Below, piece after piece: positions 1 through 8,677 of a DNA stretch of 64,000 bases. The number at the start of each line of letters is the position of its first letter. The first letter of the stretch is position 1. This DNA is from JTS-AC122 sp050246015 (GTDB taxonomy: Bacteria; Planctomycetota; Phycisphaerae; Phycisphaerales; UBA1924): positions 165,223 through 229,222 of the forward strand of contig JBFWWU010000006.1 in NCBI GenBank assembly GCA_050246015.1. Direction: 5' to 3'. The notes under the pieces were generated by a model. The model was not told the origin of the DNA. It did no database searches and worked only from the letters and a program-made list of their open reading frames with translations. The position numbers were made by a program, and so were the translations under genes.

Positions 1-112
1 CGATGCGGCGGAGTTCGTCGTACACAACGGGGAGCAGCACGTCGACGGCGCGCTCTTCGCCATCGGACGCCCGCATGAGGAGTTGGGTGATGTCAGGGTT
101 CGTGGAAGACAT
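1..112 (-). CDS. ECF-type RNA polymerase sigma factor, N-terminal part only
   Basis: The minus strand has an ATG at 112 opening a frame that stays open to the window edge, giving 37 residues that begin MSSTNPDITQLLMRASDGEE and end with VYDELRRI. The pattern 'D-T-LL-RA-DGE-AVD-LLP-VYDELRR' is the conserved start of sigma region 2 in the planctomycete/acidobacterial ECF subgroup (TIGR02999-like). These factors direct RNA polymerase to special promoters. Only the start is visible, so nothing can be said about region 4 or about any partner anti-sigma gene, which would lie to the left of the window. The family call rests on the short motif alone. Confidence 0.72.
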   Translation of the reverse strand, partial: MSSTNPDITQLLMRASDGEERAVDVLLPVVYDELRRI

Positions 113-237
113 GAGGAACCAGATCATGCCAGCACATGCGACGCCGCGCGGGATTCATTGCACGTAGCGTCCCTTGCCAACAAATATACATCGCGTTGCA
201 AGCCGGCGCGACCGCGCGCACATTCAACTTGGCCCGG

Positions 238-264
238 TCCGGGGAGGGGGGGTGGGGAGGGAGG
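238..264 (-). other. C-tract in the mRNA just after the M16 peptidase stop
   Basis: The + strand holds runs of G here; the minus-strand transcript therefore reads almost only C with a few U and A, starting about 10 nt past the TAG of the M16 gene. No stem-loop with a T-run is present. Similar C-tracts follow other genes in this window. It may be a Rho-type loading site, which is inference. Confidence 0.35.
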
Positions 265-274
265 ACCGGACACC

Positions 275-2998
275 CTACTGCCCGGAGACCCGACGTCCGC
301 GAACGTCGAGCTCGACCGGGTTCGGCAGGCCCAGCCCCTTGATTTGTTCGAGCACCACGGCGCGGTCGCCCACGAGCACGAGCACGCCTCGCTCGAGCGG
401 GATGGCGCCGTGAGCGAGCGAGTTGAGTTCCTCGGCGGAGATCGCCGGGAGCCTGGCGAGATCGTTCTGAATGGTGGCGAACGGCAGGCCGGCCTCGACG
501 AGTTCGGCGGCGTTGCCGACAACACCGCCCAGTCCCTGGAACGACTGGATGACATCGGTGCGGACCGTCTCCTGTGCCTTGACGAGTTCGTCGCTGCTGA
601 TGTCGCCGGCGCGGATGCGGTTGAGTTCGGCGAGGAACTCCTTGAGGGCGGGTCCGGTGACGTCGGCCTTGACGTTGGAAGAGGCAGTGAAGACGCCGGT
701 GCTGGGCTGCATGGAAAACCGGGAGCCGGCGCCGTAGGTGAAGCCGTTCTTTTCGCGCAAGTTCTGGTTCAGGCGGCTGGTGAAACTCCCGCCCAGGATG
801 GTGTTGAGCAGCCGCAGGGCGGAGCGATCGTCGCTGGCCAGAGGCACGCCGGGCATGTAGAAGCGGATGACGGTCTGGACGGCTTCGGGCCGGTGCACGA
901 GCACGACGCGGAGGCCGTCGCCCGCGGGGGCGAGCGCGGTCAGGTCGGCGGCCACCGGGGCGGCGGCCGCGGGGGCCGTCCACGCGCCGAAGGTCTTCTC
1001 TAGCATTGATGACGCCTCGTCGCGCGTGAGGTTGCCCGCGATGAGAATGGTGGACCGCTCGGGCCGGAGGATCGCCGCGTGCTTGGCCTTCACATCCGCC
1101 AGCGTGAAGCCCTCGACCGTCTCCGGGGTGCCGGCCAGAGGCCAGGCGTAGGGATTCGAGTCGGCGTACATCGTCTTCATCCCGACCCGCGCCGCGACCA
1201 CCGCGGGCTGATCGTCTTCCTGCTTCAGGTCCTCCAGGTGCAGCCGCTTGACACGCTCCCAATCGCTCTGGGCCAATCGGGGAGTGCCGACGGCGGCGCA
1301 CGCCAGCCCGAGCGCCTTCTCAAAGTTCCGCCTAAGCGACGTCAGCGACACCGTAACCGACTCCTGATCCGCGCCGGCCCGGAAACTCGCCCCCAGCAGC
1401 GACATCGCGTCGCTGAACTGCAGCGCATCCAGATCTCGCGTTCCTTCATCGAGCATCTGGCACGCCAGGTCGGCCAGTCCGGCTTCCCGAGGCGGGTTGA
1501 TCGGCCCCAGCGGTTTGCACAGGACTTGCATCGAAACCAGCGGCAACTCGTCGCGCCGGAAGAACTCGACCTTCACACCATTGGAGAGCGTGAACATCTC
1601 CGGGGGCGGGGGCTCGAAGGAGGCCGGCGGCAGGTCCTTGGGACGCTGGTCGCGCGGGTTCGCCGAGCGCGGCGCCTCCTTGGGGAGCACCCGCTGGATC
1701 AGGCGCGCCCCGGGTGTGAGGACCTTCCGGGCCCATTCCTGCACGCTTGCCGGCGTGGCGCCGCGGTAGCGGTCCAGGTCTCGCTTGAACGAGTTGGGCT
1801 CGCCGAAGTAGTACTCGTAGGCGTTGAGCATGTCCGCCTTGGCCTCGACGCTCTGGAGGCGCGAGAGCGTCGCGAGTTCGAACGCCGACGTGCGCTGTTC
1901 CAGTTCCTCGGCCGTGATGCCGTCGCGCACCAGGCGCGTCAGTTCTTCGTCCACGGTGCGCTCGACCATGTCCAGATCGACGCCCGGCGGGACGGTGACT
2001 TCGATGTGAAACATCGATCCCAGCCGGGCGGAGTTCTGGTACGCCGAGACATCGACGGCGATCTTGTCATCGAACACCAGCCGCTTGTACAGCCGACTGG
2101 TCTTGCCGGAGGTCAGGATGGCCGCGAGCAGGTCCATCTCCGCGTCGCCCGGCGCGAAGTTGCCGGGGGAGTGGTACACGAACGAGATCCGGGGGAGTTG
2201 CACCGCGTCCATCGTCACGTCGCGGATGACCTGGTTCAGCGTCACGGGCTCCGCGGTCTTATGCGTCACCTCGGCGCCGCGCGTCAGCGTGCCGAACAGA
2301 GACGCGATGAGCGGCTTGATCTCCTCGCTCTTGAAATCCCCGGCCACGACGAGCGACGCGTTGTTGGGGACGTAGTACGTCGCGAAGAAGTCGGTCACGT
2401 TGGTGACGTCGGCGGCTTCGAGGTCCTCGTGCGTGCCGTACACCGCGTTGTGGTACGGGTGCCCCGGCGGGTACATGAGGCGATAGACCTGTTCCTCGCC
2501 CTTGCCGTAGGGACGGTTCTCGACGTTCTGACGCAGTTCGTTGCGGACGACGTCGCGCTGGAGGTCGAGTTTCTCCTTGTTCATCATCCGGCCCATGTCC
2601 TCCAGGCGATCCGCGTCGAGCCAGAGGAGGGTGGGCAGGAGTTTGGCGGGCCCGGAGGAAAAGTAGTTGGTGCGGTCGAGGCTGGTGGAGGCGTTGTTCG
2701 CACCGCCCCCGGTTTCCATGATGACGTCGAACTGATTCCCCGGGACGCGCTGCGTGCCCATGAACATCAGGTGCTCATAGAGATGGGCAAAGCCCGAGCG
2801 GCCGGGGAGTTCGTCCTTGGCGCCAACGCGGTACCACGTGTTGATGGCGCAGACCGGGAGGGAATGGTCCTCGTGCAGGATGACGGTGAGACCGTTGGGG
2901 AGTGAGTACTTCTCGTACTTGACGTCCTGGGCGAACAAGGCGGGCGAGAGCGCCATCGCGACGAGCATCGCGAGGACCCGGGCGATTCGGCAGGCCAT
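275..2998 (-). CDS. M16 family zinc peptidase (pitrilysin/insulinase-like), secreted, two-half protein
   Basis: The 907-residue product starts with a signal peptide ending near LSPALFAQD, so it is exported. The N-terminal half carries the inverted zinc motif HLYEH at residues 72-76 and the distal glutamate at about E154 (in RNELRQ), so this half should be catalytic. The second half, from about residue 440, has the M16C fold pattern but no HxxEH; this fused active plus inactive arrangement is usual for bacterial pitrilysin-like M16 proteins. It probably degrades peptides in the periplasm. The ATG at 2998 is preceded by CGGAG at a good distance; an upstream in-frame ATG at 3031 would place residues before the signal peptide and is less likely. 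Confidence 0.93.
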   Translation of the reverse strand: MACRIARVLAMLVAMALSPALFAQDVKYEKYSLPNGLTVILHEDHSLPVCAINTWYRVGAKDELPGRSGFAHLYEHLMFMGTQRVPGNQFDVIMETGGGANNASTSLDRTNYFSSGPAKLLPTLLWLDADRLEDMGRMMNKEKLDLQRDVVRNELRQNVENRPYGKGEEQVYRLMYPPGHPYHNAVYGTHEDLEAADVTNVTDFFATYYVPNNASLVVAGDFKSEEIKPLIASLFGTLTRGAEVTHKTAEPVTLNQVIRDVTMDAVQLPRISFVYHSPGNFAPGDAEMDLLAAILTSGKTSRLYKRLVFDDKIAVDVSAYQNSARLGSMFHIEVTVPPGVDLDMVERTVDEELTRLVRDGITAEELEQRTSAFELATLSRLQSVEAKADMLNAYEYYFGEPNSFKRDLDRYRGATPASVQEWARKVLTPGARLIQRVLPKEAPRSANPRDQRPKDLPPASFEPPPPEMFTLSNGVKVEFFRRDELPLVSMQVLCKPLGPINPPREAGLADLACQMLDEGTRDLDALQFSDAMSLLGASFRAGADQESVTVSLTSLRRNFEKALGLACAAVGTPRLAQSDWERVKRLHLEDLKQEDDQPAVVAARVGMKTMYADSNPYAWPLAGTPETVEGFTLADVKAKHAAILRPERSTILIAGNLTRDEASSMLEKTFGAWTAPAAAAPVAADLTALAPAGDGLRVVLVHRPEAVQTVIRFYMPGVPLASDDRSALRLLNTILGGSFTSRLNQNLREKNGFTYGAGSRFSMQPSTGVFTASSNVKADVTGPALKEFLAELNRIRAGDISSDELVKAQETVRTDVIQSFQGLGGVVGNAAELVEAGLPFATIQNDLARLPAISAEELNSLAHGAIPLERGVLVLVGDRAVVLEQIKGLGLPNPVELDVRGRRVSGQ

Positions 2999-3115
2999 GT
3001 GAGACTCCGGGGGTGTGTCGAGCGTCGGCACGAGAGGGTATCCGTGCGGAGACGCGCGCGTTCGGCGCGACGACGCCGGGGAGGGCTGCTGATCGTGCTC
3101 GCTGACGGGCGAGCC

Positions 3116-3805
3116 CTACTTGTTTTCCGGTGGGGGGGGCGAGGGGGGTGGGGGGGGCGCGGGGTCCGCGGGCGCCGGCGCGGGGCGGGCGGCGCGGTGC
3201 GCGGTGATCTCGCCCAGGGCGCGCTGCAGTTCGGGGTCCATGTCGTCGTGGCGCCGCAGCCACCGGAACGCCTGGGCCTCCTCTCCCGTGAGGTACATCA
3301 GTCGCCCGACCAACGCGTCGTGGTTGGGATGCCCGAACCAGTACACATCGCTCTGCCACTTGGCCGGCCCGGCAAGCACGAGTGAGCGGCCGGTCGGATA
3401 GTCGCCCAGGTTGTACGCGACCGTGGCGGCGTGGCCCGCGAGCCCTCCAAGACGCTGATACAGGAGCAGGTACTCGTCCCCCTGCGGGAGTTCACGCTGA
3501 ACCTGGGCGGCAAAGTCCAGCACGGCCCCGGCAAACGCGAGCGAGGCCGCGTCGCCCGGGGCCTCGAGGCGGTCAAAGGCCAAGTCCATGCAGTCGTCCA
3601 GCAGCAGCTTGCCGGCGCGCCAGTCGGCCGCCATCGCGCTCGCCGCCGTCGCGCGCCCGGTCGGCGCCACCTTGTAATACTCCACCGCCCGCTGCTTCTT
3701 CGATGTGCAGCCCGGCAGCGCCACCGCGCCCGCGATCAAGGCGCCGATCACAACGCCCCCACGGAGCCAGAATGTGCGACGTGGGTCACCGAGTCCAAGA
3801 CGCAT
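3116..3805 (-). CDS. Exported lipoprotein of unknown function with Pro-rich tail
   Basis: The 229-residue product begins MRLGLGDPRRTFWLRGG, followed by a hydrophobic stretch ending in AVALPGCTSKK, a lipobox with Cys at about residue 30. The body is helical and Ala/Leu-rich and may be a tetratricopeptide-like or four-helix domain; I cannot name a family. The last 25 residues are almost pure Pro/Ala (PADPAPPPPPSPPPPENK) and come from the G-tract at 3126-3160 on the + strand. It is divergent from the lipoprotein gene at 3930, with about 124 bp between the starts. No function should be assigned. Confidence 0.7.
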   Translation of the reverse strand: MRLGLGDPRRTFWLRGGVVIGALIAGAVALPGCTSKKQRAVEYYKVAPTGRATAASAMAADWRAGKLLLDDCMDLAFDRLEAPGDAASLAFAGAVLDFAAQVQRELPQGDEYLLLYQRLGGLAGHAATVAYNLGDYPTGRSLVLAGPAKWQSDVYWFGHPNHDALVGRLMYLTGEEAQAFRWLRRHDDMDPELQRALGEITAHRAARPAPAPADPAPPPPPSPPPPENK

Positions 3806-3929
3806 GCCAACAATACCGGATGCAGCGCCGGTCGATGCACCCTGGCCGCAAGGGACGTTGTGGAAGGCGCAAGGCGCCGCGGCGGGGCGGGCGGGGCTGG
3901 TGCACGACCGACCGGTCGAAGGAGCGCGT

Positions 3930-4550
3930 TTGACTCGACACACCGGAGCCGACAACCTGGCGTTCTGCCGACGACGCGCACGAGCGGGCGCTCGCGCCAT
4001 AAGCGCGTTGCTGCTGGCTGGTGTGTTCCTCGCCGCGGCGGGGTGCGCCTCCACCCGGCCGGTCGGAGAGCCCGAGCGCGTCAAGACCCGGCCCCGACTG
4101 GAGATGTCGGCCGCCGAACTCTATCCGGGCAGCGTCACGGACCAACTCGATTTCTTCGATGAACTCGAATCCCGCGCCCTGGTGTCCTACGACGATGCGC
4201 TGCACGCGGTGCTGCTGGCCAGGGGCGGCAGCGCGCCCACGTTCGTGCAGCGGGCCGCGATCGCGAAGCAGGCCGGCATCGTCGGCGTGAACTGGAGTCC
4301 CCAGCCCCGCGACGCGATCACCGTCGGTGAACTCGCGCCCATGATCTGGCACCAGCCACGCGAGCCGGGACGTGCGCTCAGCGGGCTGAAATCCCGCGGC
4401 GTCGTCCCAGAGACCTGGAGCGCCGCCCGGGGGGTCAGCGGGCCCGAACTGCTCGCGATTCTTCGGACCTTGGCCGCCGACGCCAGGAGTTCGGCTGGCG
4501 CGGCCCAGCCGGAGCCCGACGCGCCGAGAGGAGCAAACCATGATCGCTAG
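3930..4550 (+). CDS. Small exported lipoprotein, unknown function
   Basis: I place the start at the TTG at 3930 because GAAGGAG lies 6 nt upstream and the frame then opens directly into an Arg-rich, hydrophobic signal ending in the lipobox LAAAGCAS. The open frame extends further upstream, but that part reads like the shadow of the divergent gene. The mature part, about 165 residues, has no motif I recognise. Its stop overlaps the next gene's start by 11 nt, so the two are probably translated together and may act at the same envelope site. Confidence 0.65.
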   Translation: MTRHTGADNLAFCRRRARAGARAISALLLAGVFLAAAGCASTRPVGEPERVKTRPRLEMSAAELYPGSVTDQLDFFDELESRALVSYDDALHAVLLARGGSAPTFVQRAAIAKQAGIVGVNWSPQPRDAITVGELAPMIWHQPREPGRALSGLKSRGVVPETWSAARGVSGPELLAILRTLAADARSSAGAAQPEPDAPRGANHDR

Positions 4551-5409
4551 GTTGATCGGGGCGAGTGTGCTGGCGATGTCGGCGTGGCTGAGCGCGGGCC
4601 CGGCGGCGGCGCAGACCGCCGGCGCCTCCCAGCCCGGATCCCCAAAGCCGGTCCGCAAGCCCGTGCAGAATCTCCAAGACGAGGCCAAGCGCCACCGCGA
4701 AAGCGAGATCGTCCCGGCCGCCGCGCCGCCGCCGAAGAATGAGCCGGCTACCAAGCCGCCCGCCCCGCCGATCCCCGACACCGCGCCTACGCCGGCTCCC
4801 AAAGCCGATGAAGCCGCCACGCCTGCTCCGCCCGCGGATCAGACCCCGGTCAAGGCACGCGGAACACCGATCCGTTCGCCCCAGTCGCCGACCCCGCCGG
4901 ATGAGGGCGCCATGCACGCCGAATCCCCGGGGCGTCGTGCGCCGGCCGGCGTCATCGTGCTCCCGCAGCAGTTCGAAGCGGGCGGAAAGCAGTTCGTCGC
5001 GTTCGACGCCATCGTCGCAACCGTGGATTCGATCAGCGGCGAGGCGAGTTTGGTCCAGTTCCGCCGGGCGGACGACGACCCAGGCAACGTCGGCCAGTGG
5101 CAGCAACTCAACGTTGGAACTGAACTCCGCGGGCGATTCGAAGTGCGGACCGGCCTCGGCGCCTCCGTTCGCCTGCTCGATTCGGCGGGCGCGGCGTGCA
5201 CGATCGGCGAACTCACGCGCGTGCGCATCGAGCGCCGCGTCCGCGCCGATGGAACCTCGCACCCCGCCATCGGCATGGCCAGAGGGCGCGTTGCCTGTGT
5301 CGAGGCAGGCGGCACCTCATGGATCGTCCGTACCCAACAAGGGGTGTACGCGATCCAGTCCGCCGCCGTGCAGCAAGATGCGATCCACGGCACCGAGATT
5401 CTCCCTTAG
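4540..5409 (+). CDS. Secreted protein with Pro/Ala-rich linker and FecR-like beta domain
   Basis: The 289-residue protein has a signal peptide (MIARLIGASVLAMSAWLSAG, cleaved near AAAQT), then about 100 residues rich in Pro, Ala and Lys, then a beta-rich C-terminal domain from about residue 140. That domain has the FecR-like sequence of 'ATVDSISGEASLVQF', a central 'LNVGTELRGRFEVRTG', and 'RIERRVRADG'. FecR domains are extracytoplasmic beta modules, often part of signalling or surface scaffolds. An ATG at 4540 sits after GAGAGGAG and inside the end of the preceding lipoprotein gene, pointing to translational coupling. The FecR assignment is from pattern only. Confidence 0.72.
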   Translation: MIARLIGASVLAMSAWLSAGPAAAQTAGASQPGSPKPVRKPVQNLQDEAKRHRESEIVPAAAPPPKNEPATKPPAPPIPDTAPTPAPKADEAATPAPPADQTPVKARGTPIRSPQSPTPPDEGAMHAESPGRRAPAGVIVLPQQFEAGGKQFVAFDAIVATVDSISGEASLVQFRRADDDPGNVGQWQQLNVGTELRGRFEVRTGLGASVRLLDSAGAACTIGELTRVRIERRVRADGTSHPAIGMARGRVACVEAGGTSWIVRTQQGVYAIQSAAVQQDAIHGTEILP

Positions 5410-5423
5410 ATCGGGGAGAATCT
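5396..5423 (+). terminator. Hairpin spanning the stop of the FecR-like gene
   Basis: AGATTCTCCC at 5396-5405 pairs perfectly with GGGAGAATCT at 5414-5423 around an 8-nt loop that holds the TAG stop. There is no immediate T-run, so intrinsic termination would be weak; the next T-run (eight T) begins about 45 nt later. Confidence 0.4.
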
Positions 5424-5593
5424 TGCAAAACACGGGCCTATAGCAGGTGATCTTTTACGGTGGTCTGCATTTTTTTTGTATTGCGCCGAGTTTTGCGGCA
5501 GACTTTATGAAGGCTCGGCGTACTAACCACACGGGCCTTGAGAACTGACCCGCGAAAGGCGACACCATTTTTGGTAGTTCGGGTAAAATAGAT

Positions 5594-6307
5594 ATGGCGC
5601 GGCAATCTCGCCACTCCGCGGATCGAGGCGATGGTGTCGGCGTCACGCCGCCCGCTTGGCTCCTCGATGCCGGCCAGTTGCTGGAAGAAAAGCACCTGGT
5701 CGCCTGGTCGCCCGTGGCCGCTGACAGAGATCTGTTTGGATCTCACTTGGCCGCACACTTGGCCCAGATGCGCGAAAACCAGGTGGTGCAGTTCCATGGC
5801 GGGAAGATCACGGACCGCTACACGTTCTGCGCCCAACTCGGCCGGGCCCTGAGGATGAAGCACGTCCGCGGTGTGATCGAAGGGCCGGGCGGGATCGTGC
5901 ATGCTCTCCGGCGCAGCCTGGAGTCGGCCTCCTTCAAACGCCGCTACCTCATCTGGCACGATGCGCACGTGCTGCTCCGCGAAGATCCGCCGCTCTTCTC
6001 GCGGCTCGTGGACGCGCTGGCGGGGGTGTGCGCCGAGTCGGAGTACGTGAGCGAGGACCGCCTCGTGATTCAGAGGCTGGTGTTCATCGGGGCCGCCTCG
6101 CTGGACGTGTACGCCGAGAATCCGCGGGCGCAGTTCCAGGCGTGGTACAGCGAGCGCGGCGAGAAGCCGCTGTGGCGCTGCATCACCGGTCTGCGCCGGC
6201 CGCCGTTCCTGCGGTACGAAATCGACCGCTCGCAGATCGTGCTCCGCGATGCCCCCGTGCGGCTCGAGGTCGCCGCCCGGACCAAGCGCCCTGCCACGCG
6301 CGGGTGA
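5594..6307 (+). CDS. Conserved-looking hypothetical cytoplasmic protein
   Basis: The 237-residue product has no signal peptide and no membrane segment. It has a mix of helices and strands, for example 'FKRRYLIWHDAHVLLREDP' and 'RLVIQRLVFIGAASLDVY', and a basic C-terminus. I recognise no domain. The ATG at 5594 follows an AT-rich stretch, with the promoter-like GGTAAAATAG directly before it, which would leave almost no leader; a leaderless message is possible. It is divergent to nothing and convergent with the Fur-like gene at 6340. Confidence 0.6.
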   Translation: MARQSRHSADRGDGVGVTPPAWLLDAGQLLEEKHLVAWSPVAADRDLFGSHLAAHLAQMRENQVVQFHGGKITDRYTFCAQLGRALRMKHVRGVIEGPGGIVHALRRSLESASFKRRYLIWHDAHVLLREDPPLFSRLVDALAGVCAESEYVSEDRLVIQRLVFIGAASLDVYAENPRAQFQAWYSERGEKPLWRCITGLRRPPFLRYEIDRSQIVLRDAPVRLEVAARTKRPATRG

Positions 6308-6339
6308 GCGGCGTCGCGGCCTGTCAATAACTTCTCGCG

Positions 6340-6843
6340 CTAGCCCGGCGGCTGAGCCTGGGCGGCGCCGGCGTAGATGACCAGCCGGTGCCCCTGGGCC
6401 CGAAGGCCGCGAGCGGCGCACTCGCGGTCGCGCCACGCCGTCAGTTCCGGGATATCGATCGGGATGATCTCCCGCGTGTCCACCCGCACGAGCAGCCCGC
6501 TGGATCGCTTGCCGTAGGCGAGCTGGTAGTGCGACTGGTCCGCGTCGAACAGCACCTGCTGGATGATCCCCGCGTCGGCCAGCAGCCGGATCGTGCGATA
6601 GGCCGTGGCCTTCGAGACCCGCAGCCGGGACTGCTTCAGCCGGCTGATGAGTTCATCGGCCTGGAACACCGAATCCATCTGGATGATCGTGTCGAGGATC
6701 TGGGCCCGCTCTGGCGTGTACTTCAGCCCGACCGCGCGCAGTGTGCGCCGGAAGACGGCGCAGAGCGGCTCGACAATCTCGATATCGGCGGGCCCGGCGG
6801 GCGGAAAGGAGGGGAGATCCATGAACCCGATCGTATTCGACAT
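6340..6843 (-). CDS. Fur-family transcriptional regulator lacking canonical metal ligands
   Basis: The 167-residue product has the Fur winged helix from about residue 32: 'LRAVGLKYTPERAQILD' (recognition region), 'FQADELISRL', then 'VSKATAYRTIRLLADAGII' as the DNA-reading helix. The usual Fur/PerR/Zur C-terminal ligands are absent: after 'DADQSHYQLAYG' the expected His-rich stretch is replaced and neither CxxC pair is present. In the family, the DNA-binding domain recognises operators and metal drives dimerisation, so this protein may sense something else or act constitutively. Start is the ATG at 6843; a second Met seven codons later is an alternative. It may repress neighbouring genes, but no operator is evident. 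Confidence 0.82.
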   Translation of the reverse strand: MSNTIGFMDLPSFPPAGPADIEIVEPLCAVFRRTLRAVGLKYTPERAQILDTIIQMDSVFQADELISRLKQSRLRVSKATAYRTIRLLADAGIIQQVLFDADQSHYQLAYGKRSSGLLVRVDTREIIPIDIPELTAWRDRECAARGLRAQGHRLVIYAGAAQAQPPG

Positions 6844-6866
6844 CCGCGGACGCGGAGACGGGGCCC

Positions 6867-7280
6867 CTACTCCCCGCGCGATGCCGGATCGTTCGGCGAC
6901 CGGTCCGGCGCGGGCGGGTCCACCGCGTACTCGATCAACTCTTCGAGCGTCGCGAACTCCAGCATCGACATGTGCGTCGCCGTGAGGACCACCCGCGGCG
7001 CCTTGCCCGCGTCGGCCGCTTCGCGCCAGCGCGATGCGCACAGGCACCAGCGATCTCCCGGACCAAGCCCCGGAAACTGATATTCGGGCACCGGCGTGCT
7101 CAGGTCGTTGCCGCGCGAGCGGCTGAACTCCAGAAAGTCACGCGTGGCGATGATGCACACCAGGTGCAGGCCACGGTCCTGCGCCCCGGTGTTGCAGCAC
7201 CCGTCGCGGAAAAATCCGGTCATCGGCGAGGTAGAGCAAGGCTCCAGCGGCGTACCAAGCACGTTTTTGGCGCGGGGCAT
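6867..7280 (-). CDS. DUF2237 family protein
   Basis: The 137-residue product matches DUF2237 over its full length: 'KNVLGTPLEPCS', 'MTGFFRDGCCNTG', 'DFLEFSRSRGNDLSTP' and 'GDRWCLCASRW' are the family hallmarks. It is a soluble cytoplasmic protein with conserved Cys residues; its biochemical role is not established. I start it at the ATG at 7280 (MPRAKNVLGT); a TTG at 7298 is a possible longer start. It lies downstream of the PH-domain gene in the same direction and just upstream of the Fur-like gene, with only 23 bp between them. Confidence 0.9.
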   Translation of the reverse strand: MPRAKNVLGTPLEPCSTSPMTGFFRDGCCNTGAQDRGLHLVCIIATRDFLEFSRSRGNDLSTPVPEYQFPGLGPGDRWCLCASRWREAADAGKAPRVVLTATHMSMLEFATLEELIEYAVDPPAPDRSPNDPASRGE

Positions 7281-7317
7281 TCGGAACCATAGTCTCAACG
7301 GCTATGCGTCGCGCCGG

Positions 7318-7335
7318 CGGTGGGGGGGAGGGGAT
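7318..7335 (-). other. C-tract in the mRNA just after the PH-domain gene stop
   Basis: On the minus-strand transcript this is a run of C with single A and U, beginning five nt after the TAA at 7339-7341. No hairpin with a T-run is present. It parallels the tract after the M16 gene and the one after the glycosyltransferase at 13541. Confidence 0.35.
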
Positions 7336-7338
7336 GGA

Positions 7339-8112
7339 TTAGAGGCCGTTGTTGCCCCGGCCGTAGCGCTCGATGGCTTGGCGAACGGTCTGCAATCGCT
7401 CGGCGGGGTGCGAGATCGTGAGCCACGCGAACTCGCCGGAAGGACCCGCAGTCGAAAAGATCAGCGTCCCCAGCCCCAGCACGCGCTGCTCGATGTTTCG
7501 GTGCAGGGCGACGTGCTGGATCCGGCGCAGCGGAATATCGATGGTGGTCTGGCGGAGCACCCCCGTCTGCACGACGATGCGCCGATCGGTCAGGACGTAC
7601 GTCTTGCACCACCATTCCAGGAAGCGCCAGATGACGACCGTGGCACTGGCGAACAGGATCATCACGCCGAGGCGCGACACGGCCTGCGCCAGCGTCCAGC
7701 CGATGAACGGCAGCGGGGTCGCCACCCCGGCGATAGTGCCGACGGTCGAGAGCGCGCTCGATGCCAGCACGGCCCCCAGGAGGATCAGCACCCAGACGCG
7801 AGACACGATGTACCAGAGCGAGGGTTTGATGCGAAGGATGATCAGTTCCCCGTCGGGTATGACGAGCGTGCCGGCGGGCGCGGGGGTCTCGGCGATCACC
7901 GGCTCGGATGTCGAAGACGCCGCGGCCAGCCAGAGACGCCCGGGCGACGCATGCGGGCGTTCATAAAGCCGGAACGGCCCGCGACGCCGGAGCGAAGCGC
8001 CGTCGAACCGGACGTGCGGCGTGGTGGGCGCGAAGCGGGTCAGGGAGCCTCCAGGCGACGTACCGGGGCGGACTCGGGCAAAGCCCGGTGATGGGCATTC
8101 GACGCCAAGCAA
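7339..8112 (-). CDS. PH domain-containing membrane protein (bPH2/YdbS-like)
   Basis: The protein has two membrane segments (around 'LWYIVSRVWVLILLGAVLA' and 'LGVMILFASATVVIWRFLEW'), followed by the bacterial PH domain core 'KTYVLTDRRIVVQTGVL' and 'IDIPLRRIQHVAL'. Such proteins (DUF304) sit in the cytoplasmic membrane; their roles are poorly known. The start is uncertain: there is no ATG in the upstream part, so I use TTG at 8112, which gives 257 residues and lies just after hpt. A longer N-terminus from farther upstream would overlap hpt and seems unlikely. The C-terminal end is clear. Confidence 0.78.
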   Translation of the reverse strand: MLGVECPSPGFARVRPGTSPGGSLTRFAPTTPHVRFDGASLRRRGPFRLYERPHASPGRLWLAAASSTSEPVIAETPAPAGTLVIPDGELIILRIKPSLWYIVSRVWVLILLGAVLASSALSTVGTIAGVATPLPFIGWTLAQAVSRLGVMILFASATVVIWRFLEWWCKTYVLTDRRIVVQTGVLRQTTIDIPLRRIQHVALHRNIEQRVLGLGTLIFSTAGPSGEFAWLTISHPAERLQTVRQAIERYGRGNNGL

Positions 8113-8128
8113 TGATGGTGGGCGGCGT

Positions 8129-8677
8129 TCATGAACTCTCGGGGCTGAGCGTGACGATATCGGGGAGGTTGCGGAAGTAGCCGTCGTAATCCAGCCCGTA
8201 GCCGACGACGAACTCATCGTCGATCTCGAACCCGGCGAAATCGACGCTGATCTCTTCATCGCGCCCGGAGGGCTTGCGCTTACTGAGCAGCACGCAGAGC
8301 CGAATGCTCGCCGGGCGCTGCGCCTGGATCATGCGCTTGAGCAGTCCGAGCGTTCGCCCGGAATCGAGGATGTCATCGATCACGACGACGTGAGCGCCGG
8401 CGAGATCGGTCGGGATCTCGCCGCGGAGCGTCACGCCCTGCGACTGCGTGGCCTGCCCCGGGTAACTGCTCAGCGTCACCGGGCGGATGCTCATCTTCAG
8501 CGGGATGTGCCGGATGAGGTCGGCGACAAACACCATCGACCCGGTGAGGATCGGCACAAGCACCACGCGATCGGATTGAGGCTCGGCCGCCAGGTCCTGG
8601 GCCAGGGCGCGCCCGATCTGCGCGACGCGGCTGGCGATGCGCTCTCGCCCGATCAGGACCCGGTGTTCCCGCTCCAT
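8129..8677 (-). CDS. hpt: Hypoxanthine phosphoribosyltransferase
   Basis: The 182-residue product is a type I phosphoribosyltransferase of the purine salvage pathway: it joins PRPP to hypoxanthine or guanine. The PRPP-binding loop is 'VVVIDDILDSGRTL' at about residues 97-110, and 'VPILTGSMVFVADLIRHI' matches the hood/dimer region of Hpt. The C-terminal 'DFAGFEIDDEFVVGYGLDYDGYFRNLPDI' motif region (residues about 154-182) is specific for hypoxanthine/guanine PRTs. Start is the ATG at 8677; the length is normal for the family. The gene is followed by the PH-domain gene on the same strand and they may be co-transcribed. Confidence 0.95.
   Translation of the reverse strand: MEREHRVLIGRERIASRVAQIGRALAQDLAAEPQSDRVVLVPILTGSMVFVADLIRHIPLKMSIRPVTLSSYPGQATQSQGVTLRGEIPTDLAGAHVVVIDDILDSGRTLGLLKRMIQAQRPASIRLCVLLSKRKPSGRDEEISVDFAGFEIDDEFVVGYGLDYDGYFRNLPDIVTLSPESS

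Noticed and set aside
1079..2905. Long open frame on the + strand opposite the M16 peptidase, and many like it in this GC-rich DNA
   Set aside because: Opposite frames stay open by chance at high GC; the encoded strings are Arg/Gly/Val-rich with no domains, while the M16 gene has complete motifs on the other strand.
8043..8132. 29-residue frame starting with ATGA overlap at the hpt stop
   Set aside because: The coupling is perfect, but the peptide (many His and Ala) has no known counterpart, and the PH-domain frame runs through the same DNA; a translational relay cannot be excluded but is unsupported.
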